Assembly: GCF_000970455.1 (NCBI RefSeq)
Contig: NZ_LAJG01000014.1
Location: 434,001 to 498,000, forward strand
Direction of reading: 5' to 3'
Source of the DNA: Devosia soli
GTDB taxonomy: Bacteria > Pseudomonadota > Alphaproteobacteria > Rhizobiales > Devosiaceae
Length of the DNA: 64,000 nt
Shown here: positions 13,272 through 21,055 of the stretch, piece after piece
Position numbering within the stretch: the first letter of the stretch is position 1
Layout of the letters: each line of letters begins with the position of its first letter
The notes under the pieces: model-generated
Database searches by the model: none
Seen by the model: the letters and a program-made list of their open reading frames with translations, nothing else
Told to the model about the DNA's origin: nothing
Position numbers and translations under genes: made by a program

Positions 13272-14213
13272 ATGCCGCGCAAGATTATCATCGACACCGA
13301 CCCTGGACAGGACGATGCCGTCGCCATTCTCCTGGCGCTGGCGTCTCCGGAGGATTTCGAAGTTCTAGGTATCGTTGCAGTGGCCGGCAATGTCGGCCTT
13401 CATCACAACGCCACCAATGCGCGTAAGATCGTCGAGCTCGCCGGCCGCCCCGATATTCCCGTTTATGCCGGCTGCTCCCGCCCGATGCGCCGCACCCTCG
13501 TCACGGCCGAACACGTCCATGGAGACACGGGCCTCAACGGTCCCGATCTGCCCGCCCCGAAAATCGAACTTCAGCCGCAGCACGGCGTCGATTACATCAT
13601 CGAAACGCTGATGCAGGCCGAGCCGAAAACGATCACGCTCTGCACGCTTGGGCCGCTGACCAATATCGGCATGGCGCTCGTCAAGGAGCCCGGAATCGCC
13701 GAACGCGTCGCCGAGATCGTCCTGATGGGTGGCGCCTATTTCGAGGTCGGCAACATCACCCCCGCCGCCGAATTCAACATCTACGTGGACCCCGACGCCG
13801 CCGACATCGTCTTCAGAAGCGGCGTCAAGCTCACTGTGTTGCCGCTTGACGTGACGCATCAGATGCAGTCGACGCCTGCCCGTCTCAATGCCTTCAAGGC
13901 GCTGGGCAACAAGTCCGGGCAGGCTGTCTATGAAATGCTAAGCTTTTCCGAAGGGTTCGATCTCAAGAAATACGGCTGGGAAGGCGCGCCGCTGCACGAT
14001 CCGACCGTCATGGCCTACCTGATCGACCCAACTATTTTCGAAGGCCGCGATTGCAACGTGACCATCGAAAACGCCAGCGAACTCACCATCGGCATGACCG
14101 TCACAGACTATTGGCACGTCACCGACAAACCGAAGAACGCCACCTATATCCGCTCCGGCAATGCCGATCGGTTCTTTCACCTGCTCACGGAACGGCTGGC
14201 GCGCCTGCCCTGA
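13272..14213 (+). CDS. Nucleoside hydrolase (inosine-uridine preferring family)
   Basis: Cleaves the N-glycosidic bond of ribonucleosides for salvage. The protein is 313 residues, as in RihA and RihB. The N-terminal calcium-binding signature IIIDTDPGQDDAVA, with its Asp cluster, starts at residue 5. The second family block, EFNIYVDPDAADIVF, is at about 165-180, and the His of GAPLHDP near 240 fits the catalytic histidine. A Shine-Dalgarno-like GAAGGA precedes the ATG. Substrate preference (pyrimidine or purine) cannot be told from the sequence alone, so no rih symbol is given. Confidence 0.93.
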   Translation: MPRKIIIDTDPGQDDAVAILLALASPEDFEVLGIVAVAGNVGLHHNATNARKIVELAGRPDIPVYAGCSRPMRRTLVTAEHVHGDTGLNGPDLPAPKIELQPQHGVDYIIETLMQAEPKTITLCTLGPLTNIGMALVKEPGIAERVAEIVLMGGAYFEVGNITPAAEFNIYVDPDAADIVFRSGVKLTVLPLDVTHQMQSTPARLNAFKALGNKSGQAVYEMLSFSEGFDLKKYGWEGAPLHDPTVMAYLIDPTIFEGRDCNVTIENASELTIGMTVTDYWHVTDKPKNATYIRSGNADRFFHLLTERLARLP

Positions 14214-14229
14214 TCAACGACAACCCGCG

Positions 14230-14250
14230 CCTCCTCCGACCAGGGGGAGG
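14230..14250. repeat. Short GC-rich palindrome between converging genes
   Basis: CCTCCTCC-GACCA-GGGGGAGG forms an eight-pair stem with one G-T pair and a five-base loop. It fills the gap between the nucleoside hydrolase stop and the ABC-F stop. Near copies of the same design occur at 33506-33526 and 34324-34346. There is no following T-run, so a REP-type element is more likely than a simple terminator. Confidence 0.55.
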
Positions 14251-15837
14251 CTAGGTCGATGCCAGCCTCACCTCTCGCGTGATCCCAATATTGTCGAGAA
14301 ACACCTGATCGTGGCTGATCACCAGCAGCGCTCCGTCATAGGCTCGTAAGCCCGCCTCGATCTTTTCGATCGCCTCCACATCGAGGTGATTGGTCGGCTC
14401 GTCGAGCACCAGCAACATCGGCGGCGTCTTCCCGCCCACGGCACAGGCAAGCCCTGCCCGCAGTATTTCGCCGCCGCTCAATGTCCCTACGCGCTGCAGT
14501 GCCGCATCGGCCCGAAACCCGAACGCGGCCAGGAGAGACCGGCAATCGTTCTCCGAGCTGTCGGGATTGAGCCACCGGAAGTTTTCGACGATGCTTTCGT
14601 CTCGGTTGAGCAGCCCAACCTGCTGATCGAGCAGCGCCATCGGCCCACCGAGCTGCACCGAGCCGGAAAAGGGCGCCAACTGCCCCGTCAGAAGCTTGAT
14701 CAGCGTTGTCTTGCCAACACCGTTTGGTCCCGTCACCGCCACCCGCTCGGGTCCGATCATCTCAAGATCGAATGTCGTGATCGTCGGCGCTGCTTCATCA
14801 TACCCGCCCGTCAGGGCATTGGCCCGCAACACCACCTTTCCCGGTGGCAGGTTGCTGGGAGACAGCTTGACCGAAAACGGCGTCAAGACTTCAATCTTGG
14901 CTCGCGCCTCAGCGGCCTGCTCCTCTGCTGCGCCGGCCATTTTTTCGGCCAGCGTATCGAGCCCGCCCGCCGTCTCTTCCGCTCGCCGCTTGAGCCCGCC
15001 GAGCATGATTTTCGGCATATCTCCCTTCGCCGCCTTCCGGCGACCCCCGGCATCGCGCTGTGCCTGCTTCTCCCGCGCCTCCTGCGCCTTTCGCGCCACT
15101 TCCCGCACCTGCCGTTCCGCCACATCGCAATCGTGTTCTGCGGCCTGCAGCTCCATTGCCTTCCGTTGCCGATAATGGCTCCAGCCCCCGCCATAGACAT
15201 TGGCGCCGAGCGTCGTCAGCTCGACAATCCCATCAACCTTTTCGAGCAAGTGCCTGTCGTGACTCACGACAATGGCGGCGCCGCGCCAGCCGGCAAGCAG
15301 TTCGGCCACAGCAACGCGTCCCTCGGTATCGAGATTGTTGGTCGGCTCGTCGAGCAGGATCAGGTCGGGCTCGGCAAACGCTAAGGCAGCCAGAGCCGCG
15401 CGCGTGCGCTGCCCACCCGAAAGCGTTGCGAGAGACGTCTCGGGCGTCACCGGCAGCCCCAGCGCAGCCAGCGCTTCCTCGAGCCGCGCCTCAAGCGTCC
15501 AGTCCGCTTCAGCCAGTTCGTCGACGCTCGCTTGACCAGCGATTGCCTTGGCCAGAAGCGCCAGCCCATCGCGCACGCCGAAGAGATCGGCGATCGTGTC
15601 GCCCTCGCCTGGCTGCACCAGCTGTCGCAAGACGCCGATCCGGCCCGTGCCGCTGATCGAGCCGCTCGATGGCGTCAGTTCGCCGGCAATCAGACGCAAC
15701 AGTGTCGTCTTGCCCACGCCGTTGCGCCCCACAAGGCCTGTGCGGCCCGGACCAAAGGTCAGATCGAGATTAGAAAAGAGTTTGTGGCCATCAGGGCCGG
15801 TATAAGAAAGACGCGAAATCGTAATGGAAATGGGCAT
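14251..15837 (-). CDS. ABC-F family ATP-binding protein
   Basis: A soluble protein with two fused ABC ATPase domains and no membrane segments, as in the ABC-F group that acts on the ribosome. The first domain has Walker A GRNGVGKTT, signature LSGGQRTR and LLDEPTNNLD. The second has GPNGVGKTT, LSGGEILR and LVLDEPTNHLD. A charged, Arg/Lys/Glu-rich linker of about 100 residues joins them. The ATG giving MPISITIS is used; a TTG eight codons earlier is possible. Members range from translation factors (EttA, Uup) to antibiotic protection proteins, and this one is not clearly assigned. It converges on the nucleoside hydrolase gene. Confidence 0.93.
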   Translation of the reverse strand: MPISITISRLSYTGPDGHKLFSNLDLTFGPGRTGLVGRNGVGKTTLLRLIAGELTPSSGSISGTGRIGVLRQLVQPGEGDTIADLFGVRDGLALLAKAIAGQASVDELAEADWTLEARLEEALAALGLPVTPETSLATLSGGQRTRAALAALAFAEPDLILLDEPTNNLDTEGRVAVAELLAGWRGAAIVVSHDRHLLEKVDGIVELTTLGANVYGGGWSHYRQRKAMELQAAEHDCDVAERQVREVARKAQEAREKQAQRDAGGRRKAAKGDMPKIMLGGLKRRAEETAGGLDTLAEKMAGAAEEQAAEARAKIEVLTPFSVKLSPSNLPPGKVVLRANALTGGYDEAAPTITTFDLEMIGPERVAVTGPNGVGKTTLIKLLTGQLAPFSGSVQLGGPMALLDQQVGLLNRDESIVENFRWLNPDSSENDCRSLLAAFGFRADAALQRVGTLSGGEILRAGLACAVGGKTPPMLLVLDEPTNHLDVEAIEKIEAGLRAYDGALLVISHDQVFLDNIGITREVRLAST

Positions 15838-16017
15838 GGATACAAGTGTCTCCAAGGGCAAGGCAGGTCGGCATTGCGTTGGAGAAGCATTCCATCAGGC
15901 ACCATCCGGTCGAGTTGCGATAGGGCGTAAAATAGCGCGAAAGCCTCTGGCGTCAACCGCCCACTGGTCAATCCCGGGGCCGCGGAGTAGTGTCCGGCCA
16001 CGTATCGGGACTGCGCC

Positions 16018-16629
16018 ATGGACCTTTTCACTCTCGCCACCTTCACTTTCGCCTATGCCATCGCCGTACTCGTGCCCGGCCCCGGCGTCGCGGCTGTGGT
16101 CGCCCGGGCGTTGGGTGGCGGCTTCAAGGGCGCCTTCCCCATGGTTCTCGGCATTCTGGCCGGCGATCTCGTCTATTTCGTCTTTGCGGTCTTCGGCCTT
16201 GCAGCCATCGCCACCTGGTTTGGCCCGATCTTCGTGATCATCCGTTGGGCCGGCGCCGCCTATCTCCTCTACATCGCCTGGAAGTTCTGGACCGCAAAGC
16301 CCGGTGCCGAGCAGATGAAGCCCAGGAACGAAGACGCCCTCAAGACCTTCCTTGCCGGCTTCTCGCTGACCATGGGCAACCCCAAGACCATCGTCTTCTA
16401 CCTCGCCATCCTGCCCACCGTCATATCGCTCGACCAGATGAACCCGCTCGCCTTTGTCGAGCTGACCGCCATCGTGGTCGTCGTCCTCCTCATCATCGGT
16501 TGCGGCTATGCCTGGCTTGCCTCCGCCGCGCGCGAAATGTTCCGCAGCGAAAAGGCGCTCGGCCGCCTCAACAAGACAGCGGGCGCCATGATGGCTACCG
16601 CAGCGGGCCTCGTCGTCCTGCAGCATTAA
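16018..16629 (+). CDS. LysE family translocator (amino acid exporter)
   Basis: A 203-residue inner-membrane protein with about six hydrophobic segments, in the LysE/RhtB exporter family. The conserved N-terminal GPGVAAVVARALGGGFKGA lies at about 22-40 and the family block GFSLTMGNPKTIVFYLAILP at about 117-136. Likely to export an amino acid or similar small metabolite; the substrate is unknown. It is divergent from the ABC-F gene, with about 180 bp between the starts that should hold both promoters. Confidence 0.93.
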   Translation: MDLFTLATFTFAYAIAVLVPGPGVAAVVARALGGGFKGAFPMVLGILAGDLVYFVFAVFGLAAIATWFGPIFVIIRWAGAAYLLYIAWKFWTAKPGAEQMKPRNEDALKTFLAGFSLTMGNPKTIVFYLAILPTVISLDQMNPLAFVELTAIVVVVLLIIGCGYAWLASAAREMFRSEKALGRLNKTAGAMMATAAGLVVLQH

Positions 16630-16663
16630 AGGGCGGCTAACCATTTGCTGGCAGGGTTTTGCA

Positions 16664-16873
16664 ATGGCGACCAGCATCAGCACCATCTCTCAGATGTCTC
16701 GTTATGAGCAGATGAAGTACTACCGCGAAAAGCGGAAGGCAGCGCTCGCCCAGGTCCAATCCATGAGCGGCCAGGCGAATGGCCTCGTCTCCGTCAAGAT
16801 CTCCGAAGCCCAAGGCATGGGCAACCTCGCCGCCAAAATCGCCTATCAACGCGGCATCAAGAAAACTGCCTAA
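16664..16873 (+). CDS. Small protein of unknown function (69 aa)
   Basis: I do not recognise a domain. The product is polar and basic, with an amphipathic helical look: SRYEQMKYYREKRKAALAQ near residues 12-30, then a Ser/Gly-rich middle and MGNLAAKIAYQR near the end. There is no signal peptide or membrane segment. It lies 34 bp after the LysE-type gene on the same strand and may share its transcript. Its 3' end overlaps the converging DUF2087 gene by 4 bp. The preceding AGGG is only a fair ribosome site. Confidence 0.6.
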   Translation: MATSISTISQMSRYEQMKYYREKRKAALAQVQSMSGQANGLVSVKISEAQGMGNLAAKIAYQRGIKKTA

Positions 16874-17412
16874 GCCGGCTTGTTGGCGTTTAATGTGCGC
16901 AACAGCGGCGAAAGCTCTACCGGTGGCTTCTGTTCTATACGCCGATAAATTCGGCCGTCGGTTGTCCGAACGGCATAGCCCAGCGACACCAGCGCACGAC
17001 GTAGCAGGGCATGATCGCCAAAGCTCGCCCATCGATTGAGCAGCGCCTTCATTTCCGCGTCCGAGTAAGCCCGGCCGGCCTCCATCCGGCTCCAAAGTGC
17101 CCAAAGGCAGAGCGGCTGCAAACTATTCTTGGCCGGCCACCGCATCAAAACCCCCTGCCGGTCGAAATGCCGCACAACTCTTTCGATCAGCTCCGCATCA
17201 GCTTTGGGCGCCTCGACACGGCGCTCCCGCTCCGTAGCAATCACGCTCGTCGCCCGGAAATGCTGGTAGTTCTTGAAACCGGCAGCGCGAGAAAGGAGAT
17301 TGAGCATCTCCACATGTCCCAGCGGCGCCTGACGGGCAGCCAAGGCACCGCGCAAGCTGCGCGCGAATCCGGATAGATCTGTTATGGTCAAAGGATGAAG
17401 CGTTCTTGACAT
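16870..17412 (-). CDS. DUF2087 domain protein
   Basis: A 180-residue soluble protein. The C-terminal half (about 75-165) fits DUF2087: a basic RWPAKNSLQPLCLWAL stretch, then YSDAEMKALLNRW, then LLRRALVSLGYAVRTTDGRIYRR, which reads like a winged-helix end. The N-terminal part (LNLLSRAAGFKNYQHFRA, about 37-54) looks like a short helical domain that often accompanies such proteins. A nucleic-acid-binding or regulatory role is an inference from the fold-like pattern. It converges on the small gene at 16664-16873 with a 4 bp overlap. The 240 bp upstream, before the tRNA, hold no other gene I can support. Confidence 0.75.
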   Translation of the reverse strand: MSRTLHPLTITDLSGFARSLRGALAARQAPLGHVEMLNLLSRAAGFKNYQHFRATSVIATERERRVEAPKADAELIERVVRHFDRQGVLMRWPAKNSLQPLCLWALWSRMEAGRAYSDAEMKALLNRWASFGDHALLRRALVSLGYAVRTTDGRIYRRIEQKPPVELSPLLRTLNANKPA

Positions 17413-17616
17413 GTCATATCCTGCACATGCCTCAACTGCCCTTGGCGGCAGTGTCGATGGTCACCGGCTTTCGACGAGGCACAAGGATAAACCTGTCTCG
17501 ACTTGTCTTGGCAGGTTTAGCATCCCAATTGGGACGGTGACGCCTCGGTGAGCTGCAGACCGGTGCTTTGCAATACCGCGCCTCGTCAAACCGCACAAGC
17601 CATTCTTGAACCCCCT

Positions 17617-17644
17617 TTGACACGCGCGCTCTGCCTGCTAAGAG
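17617..17644 (+). promoter_or_regulatory. Probable sigma70 promoter of the tRNA gene
   Basis: A perfect TTGACA lies at 17617-17622 and a CTAAGA-like -10 at 17638-17643, 15 bp apart. The mature tRNA begins about 9 bp further on. The -35 match and the close fit to a stable-RNA gene make this likely, although the spacing is a little short. Confidence 0.5.
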
Positions 17645-17652
17645 GCACGCAC

Positions 17653-17728
17653 GGGCCTATAGCTCAATGGTTAGAGCCGACCGCTCATAACGGTCTGGTT
17701 CCAGGTTCGAGTCCTGGTGGGCCCACCA
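17653..17728 (+). tRNA. tRNA with CAT anticodon, probably tRNA-Ile2 (lysidine type)
   Basis: A complete 76-base cloverleaf with encoded CCA. The acceptor GGGCCTA pairs with TGGGCCC, the D stem is GCTC/GAGC, the anticodon stem is GACCG/CGGTC around loop CTCATAA, and the T stem is CCAGG/CCTGG around TTCGAGT. The anticodon is CAT. The loop and short D loop resemble tRNA-Ile2, whose C34 is changed to lysidine by TilS, but elongator tRNA-Met shares this loop, so identity is not certain. Confidence 0.93.
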
Positions 17729-17737
17729 AAATCGGAA

Positions 17738-17770
17738 GGGGCTGGCCGATCGGTGGCCGGCCCCTTTTTT
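17738..17770 (+). terminator. Rho-independent terminator after the tRNA
   Basis: GGGGCTGGCC pairs with GGCCGGCCCC (one G-T pair) around a seven-base loop and is followed by six T residues. It begins 10 bases after the tRNA CCA end. Confidence 0.9.
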
Positions 17771-17861
17771 ACCGGTCCCGAAAATCCTGCAAAGAGTCGC
17801 CCCGCCTTTGGAACTTCGCCGATCACGGCACGTTGATCAGCGCCATTACGAGGGACATTCC

Positions 17862-18113
17862 ATGGGCATTATCTGGACCATCATCATCGGTTTCATCGCT
17901 GGCGTAGTCGCCAAGTTCATCATGCCGGGTGATAACGAACCGCGCGGCTTTATCCTGACGACAATCCTGGGCATTGTCGGCGCCGTTATCGCCACATATC
18001 TCGGCCAGGCCCTTGGCTGGTATGCACCGGGCGAAGGCGCGGGCTTCATCGGCGCCGTGGTCGGCGCGATCATCATTCTTTTCGTCTGGGGCCTGATCGC
18101 CCGCCGTCGCTAA
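17862..18113 (+). CDS. GlsB/YeaQ/YmgE family stress-response membrane protein
   Basis: An 83-residue inner-membrane protein with three hydrophobic helices. It begins MGIIWTIIIGFIAGVVAKF and has the family pattern of GxxAxxxxPG (KFIMPGDNEPRGF) followed by TTILGIVGAVIATYLG. The third helix ends in a basic RRR tail. I use this ATG, not one 18 codons earlier, because it matches the family N-terminus. Family members are general-stress proteins; the mechanism is not known. It follows the tRNA terminator and is closed by its own strong hairpin. Confidence 0.93.
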   Translation: MGIIWTIIIGFIAGVVAKFIMPGDNEPRGFILTTILGIVGAVIATYLGQALGWYAPGEGAGFIGAVVGAIIILFVWGLIARRR

Positions 18114-18130
18114 ATCGATCGATTGAACGA

Positions 18131-18169
18131 AAATAGGCCATTCCCGTAAATTTCGGGAATGGCCTATTT
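18131..18169. terminator. Bidirectional terminator between converging genes
   Basis: AAATAGGCCATTCCCG pairs perfectly with CGGGAATGGCCTATTT around a seven-base loop. The A- and T-rich ends make it work in both directions. It serves the GlsB-type gene on the plus strand and contains the stop codon of the small gene on the minus strand. Confidence 0.88.
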
Positions 18170-18352
18170 CTCTTTCCGGGCAAGATGCTTGCGGCCAGCA
18201 TGCGTCAGTTCCGGACCGCCCTCTTTTTGCTCGATCAGCGCCATCGAAATAAGCTTGGCAAAGTGCTGCGGATCGACTTTGCTCGGTTGATCCAGCGATC
18301 CGAACCGCGCCAGCGTTTCGAGTTCATCATCTGTCAGCGAATAATCAGCCAT
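18164..18352 (-). CDS. Small protein of unknown function (62 aa), possibly winged-helix-like
   Basis: I do not recognise the family. The protein starts MADYSLTDDELETLARFGSL and ends HAGRKHLARKEK. The pattern of a helix, FAKLISMALIEQKE, then GPELTHAGRKHL resembles the tail of small winged-helix proteins, in which a Leu-Thr-x-x-Gly turn follows the recognition helix. A much longer reading to 18646 exists, but its extra N-terminal part looks non-coding, so the ATG at 18350-18352 is preferred. Its stop lies inside the bidirectional terminator. The gene is divergent from gcd. Confidence 0.6.
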   Translation of the reverse strand: MADYSLTDDELETLARFGSLDQPSKVDPQHFAKLISMALIEQKEGGPELTHAGRKHLARKEK

Positions 18353-18569
18353 CGGTAAACCCCGGTTTCTGTCGCCGCTCAACAGCCGGCTCGATGCTTT
18401 GGTTGCGCAAAACTGGCGTTCGCCAAACTCACATTCCCTTCCCAAACGACAGCGAACGTCCGGACGCAACCTTGCCCAGGTCATGGCGTTTTGAGCCAAG
18501 CTCACCAGCCTTGCGCATGCGTTATCTTCGCAATGCATCGTCGAGCCTGCCTCTCGGGAAAGAAACACC

Positions 18570-20894
18570 ATGCTCATAGCCCTGACTGCCCTCGTCCTCG
18601 CCGCCATCGGGATCGTGCTGGGAGGGTTGGGCGCGTGGCTCGTCACGCTGGGCGGCTCTTGGTATTATCTGATTACCGGCATCGCCTTTCTCGTCACCGC
18701 CTATCTTCTCTTCCGCCGTAAGGCCGAAGCCCTCTGGGTCTATTCCGCCATTCTTGTCGGCTCCATCATCTGGGCTATCTGGGAAGTCGGTTTCGACTGG
18801 TGGCAATTGGGGGCGCGCGGCGGCGTCATCGTCGTCCTCGGCCTCTGGCTATGGATGCCCTTCATCCGCAACAAGCTTCACGATGGCCGGCGTGCTGCCG
18901 GACTGATCCTCGCTGTCAGCAATGTTCTCGCCATCGTCGTCGCCGTCTATGCCATGACGCAGGACCCGCAGGACATTTCGGGCACGTTGAACACCGAACA
19001 GGTCGCGGCCAATCCCGATCTCGGCGCCGATTTCGATGATGGTGACTGGCAGCAATATGGCCGCACCAATTACGGCCAGCGCTATTCGCCGCTCGATCAG
19101 ATCACCACCGAAAATGTCGCGAGCCTTATCCCTGCCTGGACCTATCAGACAGGCGACGTGAAGCTCCCCCAGGATGTTGGCGAAACGACTTATCAGGTCA
19201 CGCCGATCAAGGTCGGCGATACGCTCTACATCTGCACGCCCCATAATCTTGCGATCGCCCTCGATGCCAGGACCGGCACAGAAAAATGGCGCTTCGACGC
19301 CAATTCCGGCCTCAACCCGGATCGGCAGCATCAGACCTGCCGCGGCGTGACCTATTGGGCCGATCCGGCAGCAGCACCGGGAAGTGCCTGCGCCGCCCGT
19401 GTTTATCTGCCCACAGCGGATGCCCGTCTCATCGCTCTGGACGCCGCCAATGGCGAAATCTGCACGAGCTTCGCCGATGGCGGTACACTGCGCCTCGAAG
19501 CCGGGATGCAATATTCTCCGGCCGGCTACTACTATTCGACCTCCCCGCCTGTCGCGGTCGATGGCAAGTTGATCATTGGGGGCGCGGTCAACGACAATTA
19601 CTCGACGCGATCACAGTCTGGCGTCATCCGCGCCTTCGACGCGCTGACCGGCGCATTGGTCTGGAATTGGGATTCGGGCAATCCGACAGAAACTGCCCCG
19701 ATCGATATCGCGGGGGGAGAAACCTATACGACCAACTCGCCCAACTCGTGGTCGGTCTTCTCCGTCGATCCGGCGCTCGGTCTTGTCTACGTGCCGCTCG
19801 GCAATCAAGTGCCCGATCAGATCGGCATCGGCCGCAGCGAAAGTGTCGAGAAATACTCCTCGTCCATCGTCGCCCTCGACATAGCGACCGGCCAGGACCG
19901 CTGGGTCCAGCAGTTCGTCCACCACGACCTTTGGGACATGGACGTCCCGGCCCAACCCGTGCTTCTCGATCTGACTGGCGCGGATGGACAACCGGTACCG
20001 GCTCTCGTCGGCCCGACCAAGCAGGGCGATATCTATGTGCTCGACCGCAGAACCGGCACGCCCATCCTGCCTATTACCGAAGAGCCGGCCCCGCAGGGCG
20101 CCATCGAGGGTGATTTCACGGCCCCCACCCAACCGACCTCGGCGCTGAGCTTCAAGCCTGAGACGCTGCAAGAGAAGGATATGTGGGGCATTACCATGTT
20201 CGATCAGTTGATGTGCCGCATCTCGCTTCATCAACATCGCTACGAAGGTCGATACACCCCGCCATCGCTTGAGGGCACCATTGTTTACCCAGGAAACTTT
20301 GGCACCTTCAATTGGGGCTCTGTCGCCGTCGATCCGGAGCGTCAGGTCATGTTCGGCATGCCGACCTACCTAGCCTTCACTTCTCGCCTCGTGCCGGCCG
20401 ATCAGATCCCGCCCAAGGGTGAAGACGAAAAGGCCAGCGAACAGGGCCTCAATCGCAATGACGGCGCTCCCTACGGCGTCTTCATGGGTCCGTTCCTCAG
20501 CCCGCTTGGTGTTCCCTGCCAGGCGCCCGGCTGGGGCTTCGTCGCCGGCGCCGATCTGCGCACCGGCGAAATCGCCTATAAGCACCGCAACGGCACCGTC
20601 CGTGACATGACACCATTGCCCCTGCCCTTTAAGGTTGGCGTCCCCGGCATCGGCGGCCCGATCATCACCAAGGGAGGGGTCGCCTTCCTCGGCGCTGCAG
20701 TCGATGATTTCTTTCGGGCCTATGACCTGACGACGGGCAAGCAGCTTTGGGAAGCACGCCTTCCCGCTGGCGGTCAGTCGACGCCGATGACCTATACGGT
20801 TGATGGCAAGCAATATGTGGTCATCGTCGCCGGCGGCCACGGCTCGATCGGCACCAAGCCAGGCGATTATGTCCTCGCTTACACTCTTCCCTGA
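18570..20894 (+). CDS. gcd: Membrane-bound PQQ-dependent glucose dehydrogenase (glucose/quinate/shikimate family)
   Basis: Oxidises glucose (or a related sugar or polyol) in the periplasm to the lactone, passing electrons to ubiquinone through PQQ. The 774 residues fit the family (about 790-800 in E. coli Gcd). Residues 1-140 hold about five membrane helices (LLFRRKAEALWVYSAILVG). The rest is the periplasmic eight-bladed propeller with repeated tryptophan-docking motifs such as YGRTNYGQRYSPLDQI, DARTGTEKWRFD and FDALTGALVWNWD. The block VHHDLWDMDVPAQPVL matches the active-site region. Quinate or a polyol could be the substrate instead. No pqq biosynthesis genes lie in this window. Confidence 0.92.
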   Translation: MLIALTALVLAAIGIVLGGLGAWLVTLGGSWYYLITGIAFLVTAYLLFRRKAEALWVYSAILVGSIIWAIWEVGFDWWQLGARGGVIVVLGLWLWMPFIRNKLHDGRRAAGLILAVSNVLAIVVAVYAMTQDPQDISGTLNTEQVAANPDLGADFDDGDWQQYGRTNYGQRYSPLDQITTENVASLIPAWTYQTGDVKLPQDVGETTYQVTPIKVGDTLYICTPHNLAIALDARTGTEKWRFDANSGLNPDRQHQTCRGVTYWADPAAAPGSACAARVYLPTADARLIALDAANGEICTSFADGGTLRLEAGMQYSPAGYYYSTSPPVAVDGKLIIGGAVNDNYSTRSQSGVIRAFDALTGALVWNWDSGNPTETAPIDIAGGETYTTNSPNSWSVFSVDPALGLVYVPLGNQVPDQIGIGRSESVEKYSSSIVALDIATGQDRWVQQFVHHDLWDMDVPAQPVLLDLTGADGQPVPALVGPTKQGDIYVLDRRTGTPILPITEEPAPQGAIEGDFTAPTQPTSALSFKPETLQEKDMWGITMFDQLMCRISLHQHRYEGRYTPPSLEGTIVYPGNFGTFNWGSVAVDPERQVMFGMPTYLAFTSRLVPADQIPPKGEDEKASEQGLNRNDGAPYGVFMGPFLSPLGVPCQAPGWGFVAGADLRTGEIAYKHRNGTVRDMTPLPLPFKVGVPGIGGPIITKGGVAFLGAAVDDFFRAYDLTTGKQLWEARLPAGGQSTPMTYTVDGKQYVVIVAGGHGSIGTKPGDYVLAYTLP

Positions 20895-21055
20895 ACCAAA
20901 AGGGACAAACCTTTACGCGGCCGTAGTTCTTTTCATAGGACTGATGGCCGCGGCACCACTGTCGGGCCTTCCCCCCGCGCGAAAGCGTCTTTATAAAAAC
21001 TTTATACGCTCAAGTTGGGGTTGGAACGCTGCCGGGAATCGCACCTGACATCGCA

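Noticed and set aside
18353-18646. N-terminal extension of the small gene at 18164-18352 to 160 residues
   Set aside because: The additional part has no conserved look, while the internal ATG begins a coherent small protein.
20895-21055. A riboswitch before the Mrp operon
   Set aside because: I searched by eye for known ion- or nucleotide-sensing motifs and recognised none. The gap only shows an A/T-rich stretch near 20990-21008.
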